DNA of 64,000 nt from Flavobacterium hiemivividum (GCF_004349145.1 NZ_SMFO01000006.1:124001-188000), one strand, 5' to 3'. Shown: positions 8,567-18,438, counted from the stretch's first letter. Numbers and translations: made by a program. The notes: generated from the sequence alone by a model not told the origin.

Positions 8567-9583
8567 ATGAAAAAAATTATTGCCTTATTTGTGGTAGCCA
8601 CTACCCTATCGTGCAGTACCACAAAAGTTACTAAATCAGTAGATAATTCTGATCCTACAAAGTATATGAATACAATCACTGCAAATGAGCTAAAAACACA
8701 TCTTTACATTGTTGCATCAGACGGAATGGAAGGCAGAGAAACGGGTTCTGCAGGACAAAAAAGAGCGGGAAATTACCTTATTAGCCAATATGTAAAAAAC
8801 AAGGTTTCTTTTCCTATAGGCGCTACAAGTTTTTACCAGCCAGTACCTGCTGCCTTTTTGAATGCCAAACGAAATGCAAATCTACCTGATTCAGAGAATA
8901 TATGGGCCTTTATAGAGGGTTCAGAAAAGCCCAACGAAATTGTGGTTGTATCTGCTCATTACGACCATGTGGGAGTTAAAAATGGCGATGTTTATAACGG
9001 TGCTGATGACGATGGCTCAGGAACGGTAGCCTTATTAGAGATGGCTGAAGCTTTTCAAAAAGCCAAAAAAGATGGTCACGGCCCAAAACGTTCGATTATG
9101 TTTTTACACGTAACAGGAGAAGAACATGGTTTATTAGGCTCTAGCTACTATTCTGAAAATCCTTTATTTCCTATGGCAAATACCGTAGCAAATATCAATA
9201 TTGATATGATAGGTCGTCGCGATGAGGCTCATGCCAATACAAACAATTATGTTTACGTGATTGGCGCAGACCGTCTATCAAGTGATTTAGACAATATCAC
9301 TACCGCAGTGAATAAAAAATATATTCAAATGGAGCTGGACTACAAATTCAATGACCTTGCCGATCCTAATCATTTTTATGAGCGTTCTGACCATTATAAT
9401 TTTGCAAAGCACGGAGTTCCTTCCGTTTTCCTATTTAATGGCGTTCACGCAGACTACCATCAAAAAACAGATACACCAGACAAAATTGAATACGATGCGT
9501 TAACAAAGAGAACGCAACTCGCTTTTACTATGGCCTGGGAATTAGCCAATAGAGAAAATAGACCCGTTGTAGACAAGAAATAA
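8567..9583 (+). CDS. M28 family metallopeptidase, lipoprotein
   Basis: A 338-residue zinc aminopeptidase-type protein. The N-terminus is a lipoprotein signal with lipobox TLSC (Cys16). Zinc ligands of family M28 are visible in order: His131 (AHYDHVG), Asp147 (GADDDGSG), Glu185/Glu186 (TGEEHG), Asp213 (NIDMIGR), and the His of SDHYNF near the C-terminus. It probably removes N-terminal residues from peptides outside the inner membrane. It is monocistronic and ends at the terminator at 9605. Confidence 0.93.
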   Translation: MKKIIALFVVATTLSCSTTKVTKSVDNSDPTKYMNTITANELKTHLYIVASDGMEGRETGSAGQKRAGNYLISQYVKNKVSFPIGATSFYQPVPAAFLNAKRNANLPDSENIWAFIEGSEKPNEIVVVSAHYDHVGVKNGDVYNGADDDGSGTVALLEMAEAFQKAKKDGHGPKRSIMFLHVTGEEHGLLGSSYYSENPLFPMANTVANINIDMIGRRDEAHANTNNYVYVIGADRLSSDLDNITTAVNKKYIQMELDYKFNDLADPNHFYERSDHYNFAKHGVPSVFLFNGVHADYHQKTDTPDKIEYDALTKRTQLAFTMAWELANRENRPVVDKK

Positions 9584-9604
9584 ATGTAAGAATCATATAA
9601 AACG

Positions 9605-9634
9605 AAAGCTTTGAAGAAATTCAAAGCTTTTTTC
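9605..9634 (+). terminator. terminator of the M28 peptidase gene
   Basis: An 11-bp perfect stem AAAGCTTTGAA/TTCAAAGCTTT with a GAAA tetraloop is followed by a T run. Confidence 0.85.
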
Positions 9635-9655
9635 ATTTCACTTAATCCCACAAAA

Positions 9656-9681
9656 AAAGCCTCTCATTTCTGAGAGGCTTT
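9656..9681 (-). terminator. terminator of tRNA-His
   Basis: A perfect 11-bp stem AAAGCCTCTCA/TGAGAGGCTTT with 4-base loop is followed on the minus strand by seven T (complement of 9652-9658). It lies directly downstream of the tRNA gene. Confidence 0.85.
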
Positions 9682-9690
9682 TGCCTTTTG

Positions 9691-9764
9691 GGTGGGAGAC
9701 GGGGCTCGAACCCGCGACCCTCGGTACCACAAACCGATGCTCTAACCAACTGAGCTACAACCAC
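9691..9764 (-). tRNA. tRNA-His (GTG anticodon)
   Basis: On the minus strand the gene starts GTGGTTG-TA-GCTC and contains the anticodon stem-loop TCGGT-TTGTGGT-ACCGA with anticodon GTG, variable loop GGGTC, and T arm GCGGG-TTCGAGC-CCCGT. The base before position 1 is G (9765), fitting the extra G-1 of tRNA-His, and the discriminator is C73. The full CCA end is not encoded. The acceptor stem GTGGTTG/CTCCCAC has two adjacent mismatches (T5-C68 and T6-T67), which is unusual. Confidence 0.9.
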
Positions 9765-9840
9765 CATAATGCTTAGCGGTGGCAAAGATACAACATAAGT
9801 TCACTTCTGCAAATATTTTTTTCAAAAAATTACATGAAAT

Positions 9841-10557
9841 TTACATCAAATCTCCTAAACTATTGACTGCCAAATATCTTTCTACCGTAAAACCTTCAGC
9901 ATAATCTACTCCTACAAGTCGGCCGAGATCCTGCGAACGATAATTCAAGCTTTCAAAGAAGTTTTTAGAGGTGATTGGCGACTCTGGCTCTTTCGAATCC
10001 TTGTCATAAAACTGCGAACCGTATGCTAATATCGATTCTATCTTTTTTTCTGTAAATCCTGAAATATCGACAACAAAATCTGGAACAATATTTTTCCACT
10101 GAATGTAATGATAGACTATTTTTGGTCTCCATGCCGTCTGCTTCTCTCCATCTAATTCGGTTTCGATTTTCATCAAACCAGATAAAAAACAAGCATCCGA
10201 AACTAATTTACTTCCTTTTGCATGATCTATATGGCGGTCATCGATTGCATTGCACAATACAATTTCTGGTTGATACTTCCTGATCATTTTTATAATCTCA
10301 CGTTGGTGCTTTTCATCATTCACAAAAAAACCGTCCCGCATTTCTAAATTTTCTCTTACGGAAACCCCTAGAATTTTTGCAGCAGCATTTGCCTCCTGAT
10401 CTCTAATTTCAGCTGATCCTCGTGTTCCTAGTTCCCCACGAGTTAAATCAATAATACCAACTGTTTTCCCTAAGGATATTTCTTTTAAAAGTGTCCCCGA
10501 ACATCCCAGTTCTACATCATCAGGATGAGCTCCAAAAGCTAATATATCTAATTTCAT
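9841..10557 (-). CDS. bshB1: bacillithiol biosynthesis deacetylase BshB1
   Basis: A 238-residue PIG-L/LmbE family zinc deacetylase. The motif AHPDDVELGCSG gives zinc ligands His11 and Asp14, and the third is His112 in DRHIDHAKG. BshB1 removes acetate from N-acetylglucosaminyl-malate in the second step of bacillithiol synthesis; length and the SGTLLKE, TRGELGTRG segments fit BshB1. A pyrimidine-rich low-complexity tract separates it from the menF-like gene upstream on the same strand. Confidence 0.92.
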   Translation of the reverse strand: MKLDILAFGAHPDDVELGCSGTLLKEISLGKTVGIIDLTRGELGTRGSAEIRDQEANAAAKILGVSVRENLEMRDGFFVNDEKHQREIIKMIRKYQPEIVLCNAIDDRHIDHAKGSKLVSDACFLSGLMKIETELDGEKQTAWRPKIVYHYIQWKNIVPDFVVDISGFTEKKIESILAYGSQFYDKDSKEPESPITSKNFFESLNYRSQDLGRLVGVDYAEGFTVERYLAVNSLGDLM

Positions 10558-10558
10558 T

Positions 10559-10620
10559 TCTATTTTTTCTATCTATTTTCTATTCTCTATTCTATGTATT
10601 CTTTACTCTATTCTCTAACT
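10559..10620. repeat. low-complexity CTATT-rich spacer
   Basis: About 60 bases made of imperfect reiterations of TTCTATT/CTATTCT between two same-strand genes. On the gene strand it reads as repeated AGAATAG words. Similar filler is seen at 52571-52590 and 52853-52895. Confidence 0.5.
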
Positions 10621-11680
10621 ACAAAACTTTCTTCATTGTCCCCGATTTATTAACGCTTTCCTCCCACTCGCTTCTTGGATCACTATCTTTTGTAATACCG
10701 CAACCCATGTACAAATACGCCTTATTTTCTTTTATTTTCATACATCTTAAATTGACATATAAATCAGATTTTAAAGTCTCATTATCAAAGCCAACTTTAT
10801 TTAACTCTCCTAAAAAACCAGTATAATATTCCCTATCATAATCTTCGTTTCCCAAAATAAAATCCTTTGCTTTCTGTTTAGGTAATCCACAAACAGCAGG
10901 TGTAGGATGTAGAACAGAAATCACTTGTTTCAAATTTGAATCATCGTTTAACACACCTTCAATATCCGTTTTTATATGAAATAGCTCACCCGCTTTTAAG
11001 GCATAAGGGCTGGATATCGCAATATCTGATGTCAGATCTTTTAAATTTTTTAGAATAAAGTCGGTAACAAACTGTTGTTCTTCTACTTCTTTTTTCTCCC
11101 AGATCACTTTTTGTGAACCTTTGCTTTTTTGGGTTCCCGCTACTGCCATAGTAGAAAACTTCTTATTATCAGATTTAAGCAATCTTTCTGGTGTTGCTCC
11201 CATCCATAAACCTATTTTGGGATGATACCAACAGTAACAAAAAGCATTTGGATAACTTTGAATCAATTTTTCGAAAACCGAAACCAAATCAAATTTTTGC
11301 AATTCGACTGTTTCTTTCCTTGATACCACAACCTTTTTAAAAACATCCTTTCTGATCGCGTCAATTCCTTTTTGAACTAGAAATTCAAAATGCTCTTGAG
11401 CTTGCTTATTTTCAGACATTGAAAAATCAGAGTCAGAAGTTTCTTCGCTAGCCGTTATCAATGAACTCCATTTCACGGACTGATCAAAAGGAATAAGTAT
11501 TCTTTGATTCCCTTCAAAAGGTGCAAAAACAAAACCGGACTCTTCAAAATTTTCAGCAAAGTACAAATGATCGTTTTTCTGAAAATAGCCCACTACTTTG
11601 ATATTATCGGGCTTTCTATATAGTACAAAAGGCAATTTTTGCAATTCCTGTTGTTTCACTTTGATAAAAAAATCAATCAT
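10619..11680 (-). CDS. menF: isochorismate synthase (menaquinone pathway)
   Basis: A 353-residue chorismate-binding enzyme that isomerises chorismate to isochorismate with Mg, the first step of menaquinone synthesis. Family motifs are WMGATPERLL, TMAVAGTQ, the Mg-binding region with HPTPAVCGLPK, DREYYTGFLG, and the C-terminal YMGCGIT...SEWEE. At about 350 residues it is shorter than E. coli MenF but usual for Bacteroidota. EntC-type siderophore function is the alternative; the adjacent DHNA-CoA thioesterase-like gene favours menaquinone. Confidence 0.88.
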   Translation of the reverse strand: MIDFFIKVKQQELQKLPFVLYRKPDNIKVVGYFQKNDHLYFAENFEESGFVFAPFEGNQRILIPFDQSVKWSSLITASEETSDSDFSMSENKQAQEHFEFLVQKGIDAIRKDVFKKVVVSRKETVELQKFDLVSVFEKLIQSYPNAFCYCWYHPKIGLWMGATPERLLKSDNKKFSTMAVAGTQKSKGSQKVIWEKKEVEEQQFVTDFILKNLKDLTSDIAISSPYALKAGELFHIKTDIEGVLNDDSNLKQVISVLHPTPAVCGLPKQKAKDFILGNEDYDREYYTGFLGELNKVGFDNETLKSDLYVNLRCMKIKENKAYLYMGCGITKDSDPRSEWEESVNKSGTMKKVL

Positions 11681-11726
11681 ATTTACTTAATTCTAAACCG
11701 AAGTTTAATTAATAAAAAAGTACCAC

Positions 11727-12164
11727 TTATTCTTCTTTTCTCTTTCTTTTTGGCAAAACCATATTAGTCAATTTGCACAGTGAAATCAAATTATTATTTT
11801 CATCAGTAATTCGTATTTCCCAAAGGTGAATACTTCTACCCTGATGAATTATCTTAGCCGTAGCAGTTACTATACCATTGCGTTTTGCCTTAAGGTGATT
11901 TGCCGAAATCTCAATTCCACGCACTTCACTAAGCTCGGGATTTATAAATAAAAAGGAAGCCGCACTTCCCACACTTTCTGCCAGGGCCACCGAAGCGCCG
12001 CCGTGCAACAGACCCATAGGCTGATGAACAGTAGGATTTACAGGCATTGTTGCTGTCAAAAAATCCTCACCAGCATCAACATACTCAATATTTAAGGTTT
12101 CCATTAAAGTGTTTTTGGAAATACGATTGCAGTATTCCAGTATTTTTTCTTTATCGAATGTCAT
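11727..12164 (-). CDS. menI: hotdog thioesterase, probable 1,4-dihydroxy-2-naphthoyl-CoA hydrolase
   Basis: A 145-residue PaaI/YdiI-type hotdog thioesterase. The block HQPMGLLHGGASVALAES closely matches E. coli MenI (YdiI), including the Glu of ALAES proposed as catalytic base, and the later SANHLKAKRNG strand. It should release DHNA from its CoA ester in menaquinone synthesis. It is 46 bases upstream of the isochorismate synthase on the same strand, which supports this role over a phenylacetate (PaaI) role. Confidence 0.85.
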   Translation of the reverse strand: MTFDKEKILEYCNRISKNTLMETLNIEYVDAGEDFLTATMPVNPTVHQPMGLLHGGASVALAESVGSAASFLFINPELSEVRGIEISANHLKAKRNGIVTATAKIIHQGRSIHLWEIRITDENNNLISLCKLTNMVLPKRKRKEE

Positions 12165-12303
12165 GAATTTAATTTTATATAGATTGTAAAAATAAATAAA
12201 AGATAAGACACAAAAAGTAATTCCAATACTTATTCTGCATTCAAAATAAAAATCCTTTCACTCTGAATGAGTTTTTTCTTATTTTTACAGAAAATCAACC
12301 GAA

Positions 12304-13818
12304 ATGCGTGCTTTTTCTCTATTGTTTTTTATCGGAATATTATTGTCAATTTGCTCATGTCGTTCTGATTTTGAAACCGTGGCAAGTACGGGTGATTTAA
12401 CTTTTTCAAAAGACACGATCTACCTTGATACTGTTTTTACGAATATCGGTTCCAGCACCTACCGTCTAAAAGTATACAATAAAAGTAAAAACGACATCAG
12501 CATTCCTACTATAAAGCTAGCCAATGGTCTTAATTCTAAATATCGAATGAGCGTTGATGGCATGCAAGGAAGCAGCGGAAAAATTTTCAATAATGTAAAT
12601 TTATTAGCGAACGACAGTCTGTATATTTTCATCGAAACTACAGCAAGTATTACAGATGCTAACCCCAATGATTTTTTATATACAGACCAAATTGAATTTG
12701 ATTCAGGAACAAATTTACAAAAGGTAGAGTTAGTGACGCTCATTCAGGATGCTGTTTTCTTGTATCCAAAACGTTTTGCAGACGGAACTACCGAGACCCT
12801 TCCTGTTGATGATGAAAAAATTTATGGCTTTTACTTGGATGAAGACGATCCTATAAATGGCAACGAACTCCATTTTACCAATACTAAACCCTATGTTATA
12901 TATGGCTACGCTGCGGTTCCAGCAGGAAAAACAGCTGTTTTCGACGCCGGTTCCAGAGTCCATTTCCATGCTAATTCCGGACTGATTGTAAGCAATAGTG
13001 CCTCTTTAAACATAAATGGTGCTGCCTCAACCTCAACCAAATTAGAAAATGAAGTCGTTTTTGAAGGCGATCGATTAGAGCCTGGATATAATGATGTTCC
13101 TGGACAATGGGGAACAATCTGGCTTACAAATGGAAGCACTAATAACAAAATCAATCATTTAACCATAAAAAATGCGACGATAGGACTACTAATTCAAAAC
13201 AATGACGGCACGACTGTATCGATTAAAAACACCCAAATCTATGACTCGTCTAATTATGGAATTCTAGCGCAAACAGCAAAAATTAACGGAGAAAACATTG
13301 TGATTAATACAGCTGGATTAGCAAGTTTAGCCTGCACTTATGGTGGAAATTATAAATTTACCCATTCCACATTCAACAATAACTGGAACAGTTCGTCCCA
13401 AGTGGCAGTTGCAATAGATAATTTTATTACAGCTGCCATTCCCGAAGTAAAAGATTTGACGCAAGCGACTTTCAATAATTGTATTATTTATGGTTCGTAT
13501 ACGAATGAATTGAGCCTAAGAAAAAAAACAACGGCTGCATTTAATTACCAATTCAACAATTGTTTGATCAAATATGATGCGACGTCCACAAATCCCGATT
13601 ATCAATTTGCAACTGATGCTACTCATTATTCAGCAATTATTTTAAATCTGAGTCCGAAGTTTTACAATATCAACTTGAATAAATTGAATATTGATGGGAA
13701 TTCGGCTGCTTTCGCAAAAGGGAATTCGGCATACTTGATTCCGACAGATATTTTAGGAAAAACGAGAGCTACACCTCCAGATTTAGGTGCGTATCAGAGT
13801 ATGGAGTTTCCAAAATAA
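12304..13818 (+). CDS. lipoprotein with parallel beta-helix (pectate-lyase-fold-like) repeats
   Basis: A 504-residue surface or periplasmic lipoprotein. The N-terminus MRAFSLLFFIGILL is a lipoprotein signal; both Cys17 and Cys19 could be the lipidated residue (ICSC). An N-terminal Ig-like part (DTIYLDTVFTNIGSS...) resembles the choice-of-anchor/DUF-type domains of Bacteroidota. From about 220 onward repeated short strands such as NHLTIKNATIGLLIQNND and ENIVINTAGLASL look like right-handed beta-helix coils. The C-terminus DLGAYQS is typical of such proteins. No catalytic residues are recognised. Binding of a polysaccharide is a guess. Confidence 0.8.
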   Translation: MRAFSLLFFIGILLSICSCRSDFETVASTGDLTFSKDTIYLDTVFTNIGSSTYRLKVYNKSKNDISIPTIKLANGLNSKYRMSVDGMQGSSGKIFNNVNLLANDSLYIFIETTASITDANPNDFLYTDQIEFDSGTNLQKVELVTLIQDAVFLYPKRFADGTTETLPVDDEKIYGFYLDEDDPINGNELHFTNTKPYVIYGYAAVPAGKTAVFDAGSRVHFHANSGLIVSNSASLNINGAASTSTKLENEVVFEGDRLEPGYNDVPGQWGTIWLTNGSTNNKINHLTIKNATIGLLIQNNDGTTVSIKNTQIYDSSNYGILAQTAKINGENIVINTAGLASLACTYGGNYKFTHSTFNNNWNSSSQVAVAIDNFITAAIPEVKDLTQATFNNCIIYGSYTNELSLRKKTTAAFNYQFNNCLIKYDATSTNPDYQFATDATHYSAIILNLSPKFYNINLNKLNIDGNSAAFAKGNSAYLIPTDILGKTRATPPDLGAYQSMEFPK

Positions 13819-13971
13819 AGTTGATCAAATTACCCATAACTTCAACCAATAAGAAATTAATTAAACACACTAAGAAGATTATATTTCTTTACGCTCGAAA
13901 GAAAAACAAACATTAATTTATTTTTAATATTTGGCACTGAAGTATCGTCTTTTAAAAAGTGTTTTTTGCTC

Positions 13972-14002
13972 TTGCCAAAACTACTTTTTTAGACTAAATT
14001 TG
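13972..14002 (+). promoter_or_regulatory. promoter of purL
   Basis: TTG (13972-13974), a 20-base spacer and TAAATTTG (13995-14002) match the Bacteroidota consensus. The start codon at 14030 lies about 20 bases after the expected transcription start. Confidence 0.75.
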
Positions 14003-14029
14003 CACCGTAATACAACAAACTACACAACA

Positions 14030-17000
14030 ATGATCCATTTCTTTGAAAACCAAAGCAAAACTGTTTTTGCCGTACAAACGCAAGACGAAATTTCAGCTCA
14101 AGACATTTCAAAATTAAACTGGCTTTTCGCCGACTCAAATAAAATAGAAAAATCCGTACTGACGGATTTTTTTGTTGGTCCCCGCGCCGCTATGGTCACT
14201 CCTTGGAGTACCAATGCAGTTGAAATCACTCAAAATATGGCGATTTCAGGAATCATCAGAATTGAGGAATTTTATTATGCTACCGCTGATTCTGAAGATT
14301 TTGACCCTATGCTTTCGCAAAAATATACTGAGTTAAATCAAGACATTTTTACCATCAATATCGCACCAGAAGTAATTTTGGATATTGATGATATTGCAGC
14401 ATACAACAAAAAAGAAGGATTGTCATTAAGCCCTGAAGAAGTGGAATACCTAGACAACTTAGCTGTTAAATTAGGTAGAAAACTAACTGATTCTGAAATA
14501 TTTGGTTTCTCACAAGCCAACTCAGAACACTGTCGTCACAAGATTTTCAATGGAAAATTTATTATTGACGGTGTAGAAAAAGAATCTTCTTTGTTTAAAA
14601 TGATTAAGAAAACATCGTTAGAAAATCCTAACGACATCGTTTCAGCATACAAAGACAATGTGGCTTTTGTAAAAGGGCCTCGTGTAGAACAATTTGCTCC
14701 AAAAAGCGCTGACAAACCTGATTTTTATGAAGTAACAGAATTTGATTCGGTTATTTCTTTAAAAGCAGAAACACATAATTTCCCTACAACTGTAGAGCCT
14801 TTCAACGGAGCTGCAACTGGTTCTGGAGGAGAAATTCGTGACCGTTTAGCAGGTGGACAAGGTTCTTTGCCTATGGCAGGAACGGCAGTTTATATGACTT
14901 CCTATTCTCGTCTAGAAGAAAACAGACCTTGGGAAAACGGAATGACAGAAAGAAAATGGTTGTACCAAACTCCAATGGATATCTTAATCAAAGCCTCAAA
15001 CGGAGCTTCTGATTTTGGAAACAAATTCGGACAACCGCTTATTACGGGTTCTGTACTGACTTTCGAACACGAAGAAGATGCCCGTAAATTAGGTTTCGAC
15101 AAAGTGATTATGCAAGCCGGCGGAATTGGTTACGGAAAATTAGATCAAGCTATCAAGAAAACGCCACAAACCGGAGACAAAGTTGTTATCCTAGGTGGAG
15201 AAAATTATAGAATCGGAATGGGTGGAGCTGCAGTTTCTTCTGCAGATACGGGAGCTTTTAGCTCTGGTATTGAGTTAAACGCAATCCAACGTTCGAATCC
15301 AGAAATGCAAAAAAGAGTTGCTAATGCCATTCGTGGATTAGTAGAAAGCAATGAAAACCCAATCGTATCGATTCACGATCACGGAGCTGGAGGACATTTA
15401 AACTGTCTGTCAGAATTAGTAGAGGATACTGGAGGTTTAATTGACTTGGACAAATTGCCTGTGGGTGACCCTACCCTTTCGGCAAAAGAAATCATCGGTA
15501 ACGAGTCTCAAGAAAGAATGGGATTAGTTATTGGTCAAAAAGACATTGACACCTTACAAAAAATTGCCGATAGAGAGCGCGCTCCTATGTATCAAGTAGG
15601 TGACGTGACTGGAGACCATCGTTTTACTTTCGAATCAAAAACTACAGGGGCTAAACCTATGGATTTTGCTTTGGAAGACTTTTTTGGAAGTTCTCCAAAA
15701 GTGGTGATGACAGATTCAACTATCGACAGAAAATATGCTGATTTAGAGTACAGCGTAAAAAAAATATCAACTTATCTAGAACAAGTGCTTCAATTAGAGG
15801 CTGTGGCTTGTAAAGACTGGTTAACGAATAAAGTAGACCGTTGTGTGGGTGGAAAAGTAGCCAAACAACAAACTGCTGGACCATTGCAATTGCCGTTGAA
15901 TAACTGTGGTGTAATGGCTTTAGATTACAACGGAAAAGAAGGAATTGCAACTTCTATTGGGCATTCACCAGTAGCCGCTTTACTTGATCCTGTTGCAGGA
16001 AGTAGAACCGCTATTGCTGAATCTTTATCGAATATTGTTTGGGCTCCAATTAAAAATGGTTTGGATGGAATTTCACTTTCGGCAAACTGGATGTGGGCTT
16101 GTAAAAACGAAGGAGAAGATGCTCGTTTGTATGCTGCAGTAGAAAGCTGTTCGAATTTTGCAATCGAATTAGGAATCAATATCCCAACAGGAAAAGATTC
16201 CCTTTCGATGAAACAGAAATATCCAAATGACGAAGTAATTGCTCCAGGAACAGTAATTATTACAGCTGGTGGTAACTGTACTGATATTAGAAAAGTGGTA
16301 GAACCAGTTTTACAAAGAGACGGTGGTTCTATTTATTATATTAATTTATCGCAAGATGAATTTAAATTAGGAGGTTCGTCATTTGCACAAACCTTGAATG
16401 CTATTGGGAAAGATGCACCAACAATTAAAGATGCTGCCTTTTTCAAAAAAGCATTCAATACAATTCAGGAATTAATCTTAGAAGACAATATTCTTGCAGG
16501 CCACGATATAGGAAGTGGTGGTTTGATTACTACTTTATTAGAAATGTGTTTCGCCGATAACAATTTAGGAGCTAAAATTGACTTCTCTGTTTTTGAAGAG
16601 AAAGACATTATCAAATATTTATTTGCTGAGAATATCGGAATTGTATTCCAAGCTAAAGACGATGCGAGTTTAGAGAATAAACTAAACACAAATGGAGTTT
16701 CTTTCTACAAATTAGGAACAGCAACTTCTGAAGCAACTTTAGACTTTGGTCCTTGCAAATTAGACATTGCGAAATACAGAGATGTTTGGTTTAAAACTTC
16801 GTTTTTATTAGACCAAAAACAATCTAAAAACGGAATGGCGCAAGCGCGTTTTGACAATTACAAAAATCAACCGTTAAACTATACTTTTCCAGCACATTTT
16901 ACAGGAAAAAAACCAATAATCGATGCTTCTAAACCGCGTCCAAAAGCAGCTATTATTCGTGAAAAAGGAAGTAATTCTGAACGCGAAATGGCAAACGCTA

Positions 17001-17683
17001 TGTACTTAGCTGGTTTTGATGTAAAAGACGTTCACATGACCGATTTGATTTCAGGTCGTGAGACTTTAGAAGACATTCAATTCATTGGAGCTGTTGGAGG
17101 TTTCTCTAACTCTGATGTATTAGGTTCAGCTAAAGGTTGGGCTGGAGCTTTTAAATACAACGAAAAAGCAAATACTGCCTTGAAAAACTTCTTCAAACGT
17201 GAAGATACTTTATCTGTGGGAATTTGTAATGGTTGCCAGCTTTTTGTTGAATTGGAATTAATCCATTCAGAACATGAAGAAATGCCTAAAATGTTACACA
17301 ACAAAAGTAAAAAACACGAAAGTATCTTTACATCAGTAACAGTACAGGAAAACAAATCAGTGATGTTGTCTAGCTTAGCTGGATCTACATTAGGAGTTTG
17401 GGTTTCGCATGGTGAAGGAAATTTCGAATTGCCATTAGGTGAAGAAAATTACAATATTGTTGGTAAATACGCTTACGATGGGTATCCTGCTAATCCAAAC
17501 GGTTCTCATTATGATGTAGCCATGCTTTGCGATCTTACAGGACGCCATTTAGTTATGATGCCGCACATTGAGCGTTCTACGTTTCAATGGAACTGGGCAC
17601 ATTATCCAAAAGACAGAAACGATGAAGTTTCACCTTGGCATGAAGCCTTTGTTAATGCTAAAAAATGGATTGACAACAACTAA
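14030..17683 (+). CDS. purL: phosphoribosylformylglycinamidine synthase, large single-chain form
   Basis: A 1,217-residue enzyme of purine synthesis converting FGAR and glutamine to FGAM. The order is an N-terminal PurS-like part, linker with SQANSEHCRHK, first ATP-binding half (LKAETHNFPTTVEPFNGA; GSGGEIRDR), second half, and a C-terminal glutamine amidotransferase with Cys1066 (VGICNGCQ), His1179 and Glu1181 (PHIERSTF). An upstream in-frame extension to a TTG at 13931 is rejected because it covers the promoter; ATG 14030 gives the family's usual start (MIHFFENQ). It is monocistronic with its own terminator. Confidence 0.97.
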   Translation: MIHFFENQSKTVFAVQTQDEISAQDISKLNWLFADSNKIEKSVLTDFFVGPRAAMVTPWSTNAVEITQNMAISGIIRIEEFYYATADSEDFDPMLSQKYTELNQDIFTINIAPEVILDIDDIAAYNKKEGLSLSPEEVEYLDNLAVKLGRKLTDSEIFGFSQANSEHCRHKIFNGKFIIDGVEKESSLFKMIKKTSLENPNDIVSAYKDNVAFVKGPRVEQFAPKSADKPDFYEVTEFDSVISLKAETHNFPTTVEPFNGAATGSGGEIRDRLAGGQGSLPMAGTAVYMTSYSRLEENRPWENGMTERKWLYQTPMDILIKASNGASDFGNKFGQPLITGSVLTFEHEEDARKLGFDKVIMQAGGIGYGKLDQAIKKTPQTGDKVVILGGENYRIGMGGAAVSSADTGAFSSGIELNAIQRSNPEMQKRVANAIRGLVESNENPIVSIHDHGAGGHLNCLSELVEDTGGLIDLDKLPVGDPTLSAKEIIGNESQERMGLVIGQKDIDTLQKIADRERAPMYQVGDVTGDHRFTFESKTTGAKPMDFALEDFFGSSPKVVMTDSTIDRKYADLEYSVKKISTYLEQVLQLEAVACKDWLTNKVDRCVGGKVAKQQTAGPLQLPLNNCGVMALDYNGKEGIATSIGHSPVAALLDPVAGSRTAIAESLSNIVWAPIKNGLDGISLSANWMWACKNEGEDARLYAAVESCSNFAIELGINIPTGKDSLSMKQKYPNDEVIAPGTVIITAGGNCTDIRKVVEPVLQRDGGSIYYINLSQDEFKLGGSSFAQTLNAIGKDAPTIKDAAFFKKAFNTIQELILEDNILAGHDIGSGGLITTLLEMCFADNNLGAKIDFSVFEEKDIIKYLFAENIGIVFQAKDDASLENKLNTNGVSFYKLGTATSEATLDFGPCKLDIAKYRDVWFKTSFLLDQKQSKNGMAQARFDNYKNQPLNYTFPAHFTGKKPIIDASKPRPKAAIIREKGSNSEREMANAMYLAGFDVKDVHMTDLISGRETLEDIQFIGAVGGFSNSDVLGSAKGWAGAFKYNEKANTALKNFFKREDTLSVGICNGCQLFVELELIHSEHEEMPKMLHNKSKKHESIFTSVTVQENKSVMLSSLAGSTLGVWVSHGEGNFELPLGEENYNIVGKYAYDGYPANPNGSHYDVAMLCDLTGRHLVMMPHIERSTFQWNWAHYPKDRNDEVSPWHEAFVNAKKWIDNN

Positions 17684-17705
17684 ATTACACTGTTATTTAT
17701 ATAGT

Positions 17706-17738
17706 AAAAGCGTTCTCTTTTGAGAACGCTTTTAGTTT
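17706..17738 (+). terminator. terminator of purL
   Basis: A perfect 12-bp stem (17706-17717 with 17722-17733) around AAAAGCGTTCTC, with a TTTT loop and T-rich tail. Confidence 0.85.
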
Positions 17739-17943
17739 TATATAGAAAAATAAGTTCTTTAAATTTTAAATTTGATTAAAATTAAAGTACCTGTTAAGGT
17801 TTGCATGTTTAAACACTTCTGCGGTAACTTTAAAATTGAAATTAAATAAAGCTATAATCTACATTTGATAGTTTATATTGCTCGTCTATAATGCTTTGTT
17901 TCCAAATTTTATTTCCAGAACTATTCAATGAAAGAAATAGTAC

Positions 17944-18438
17944 TTACATTTTTTTTATTAAAATACCATTAGCCATCAGCGAGTATTTTGTTTTTGGAGT
18001 AACGATACTATCAATAGCAGCTTGAGATTTACCACCGTCTTTTGCGTAATGTTTCAAATCCGCAACGCTTTCCACACTAACATACGCTTTCCCGCTAATT
18101 ACAACTTCTTCGTTAGCTGCATCTGTAGGAACGAAAAAAGCATAATCTTTAAATTTAACAAACACTTCTTTATCATTAGATAAATCTAAATTCATCCAAC
18201 ATCCTTTCTGCTTACATACTTCTTTTATTTTTGACTTAAATTTTACATCAATTGTATCTCCTTGGGAAAGTTTATCAAATTTGGCCAGCATCTCCTCTTT
18301 AGACAATGCATTTTCATCTGAAATACTATCCCCAAAAGTAGCATACGCTATTTCCGTTTTTATTTCTTGAACTTTATCCTCTTTTTTACAACTCGATAAT
18401 ACCAGAATCGAGCAAGCAATTAAAATCGATTTTTTCAT
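17944..18438 (-). CDS. DUF4920 domain lipoprotein
   Basis: A lipoprotein of 164 residues from ATG 18438 (or 167 from ATG 18447). The lipobox is LSSC. The conserved CKQKGCWM motif, with two cysteines four residues apart, and the preceding FGDSIS segment fit the DUF4920 family of Bacteroidota. The fold resembles OB-type domains, and the function is unknown. It is transcribed alone, with no clear terminator. Confidence 0.82.
   Translation of the reverse strand: MKKSILIACSILVLSSCKKEDKVQEIKTEIAYATFGDSISDENALSKEEMLAKFDKLSQGDTIDVKFKSKIKEVCKQKGCWMNLDLSNDKEVFVKFKDYAFFVPTDAANEEVVISGKAYVSVESVADLKHYAKDGGKSQAAIDSIVTPKTKYSLMANGILIKKM

Noticed and set aside
13931-14029. N-terminal extension of PurL by 33 residues from a TTG
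   Set aside because: It covers a good TTG-N20-TAAATTTG promoter, and family members begin at MIHFF.
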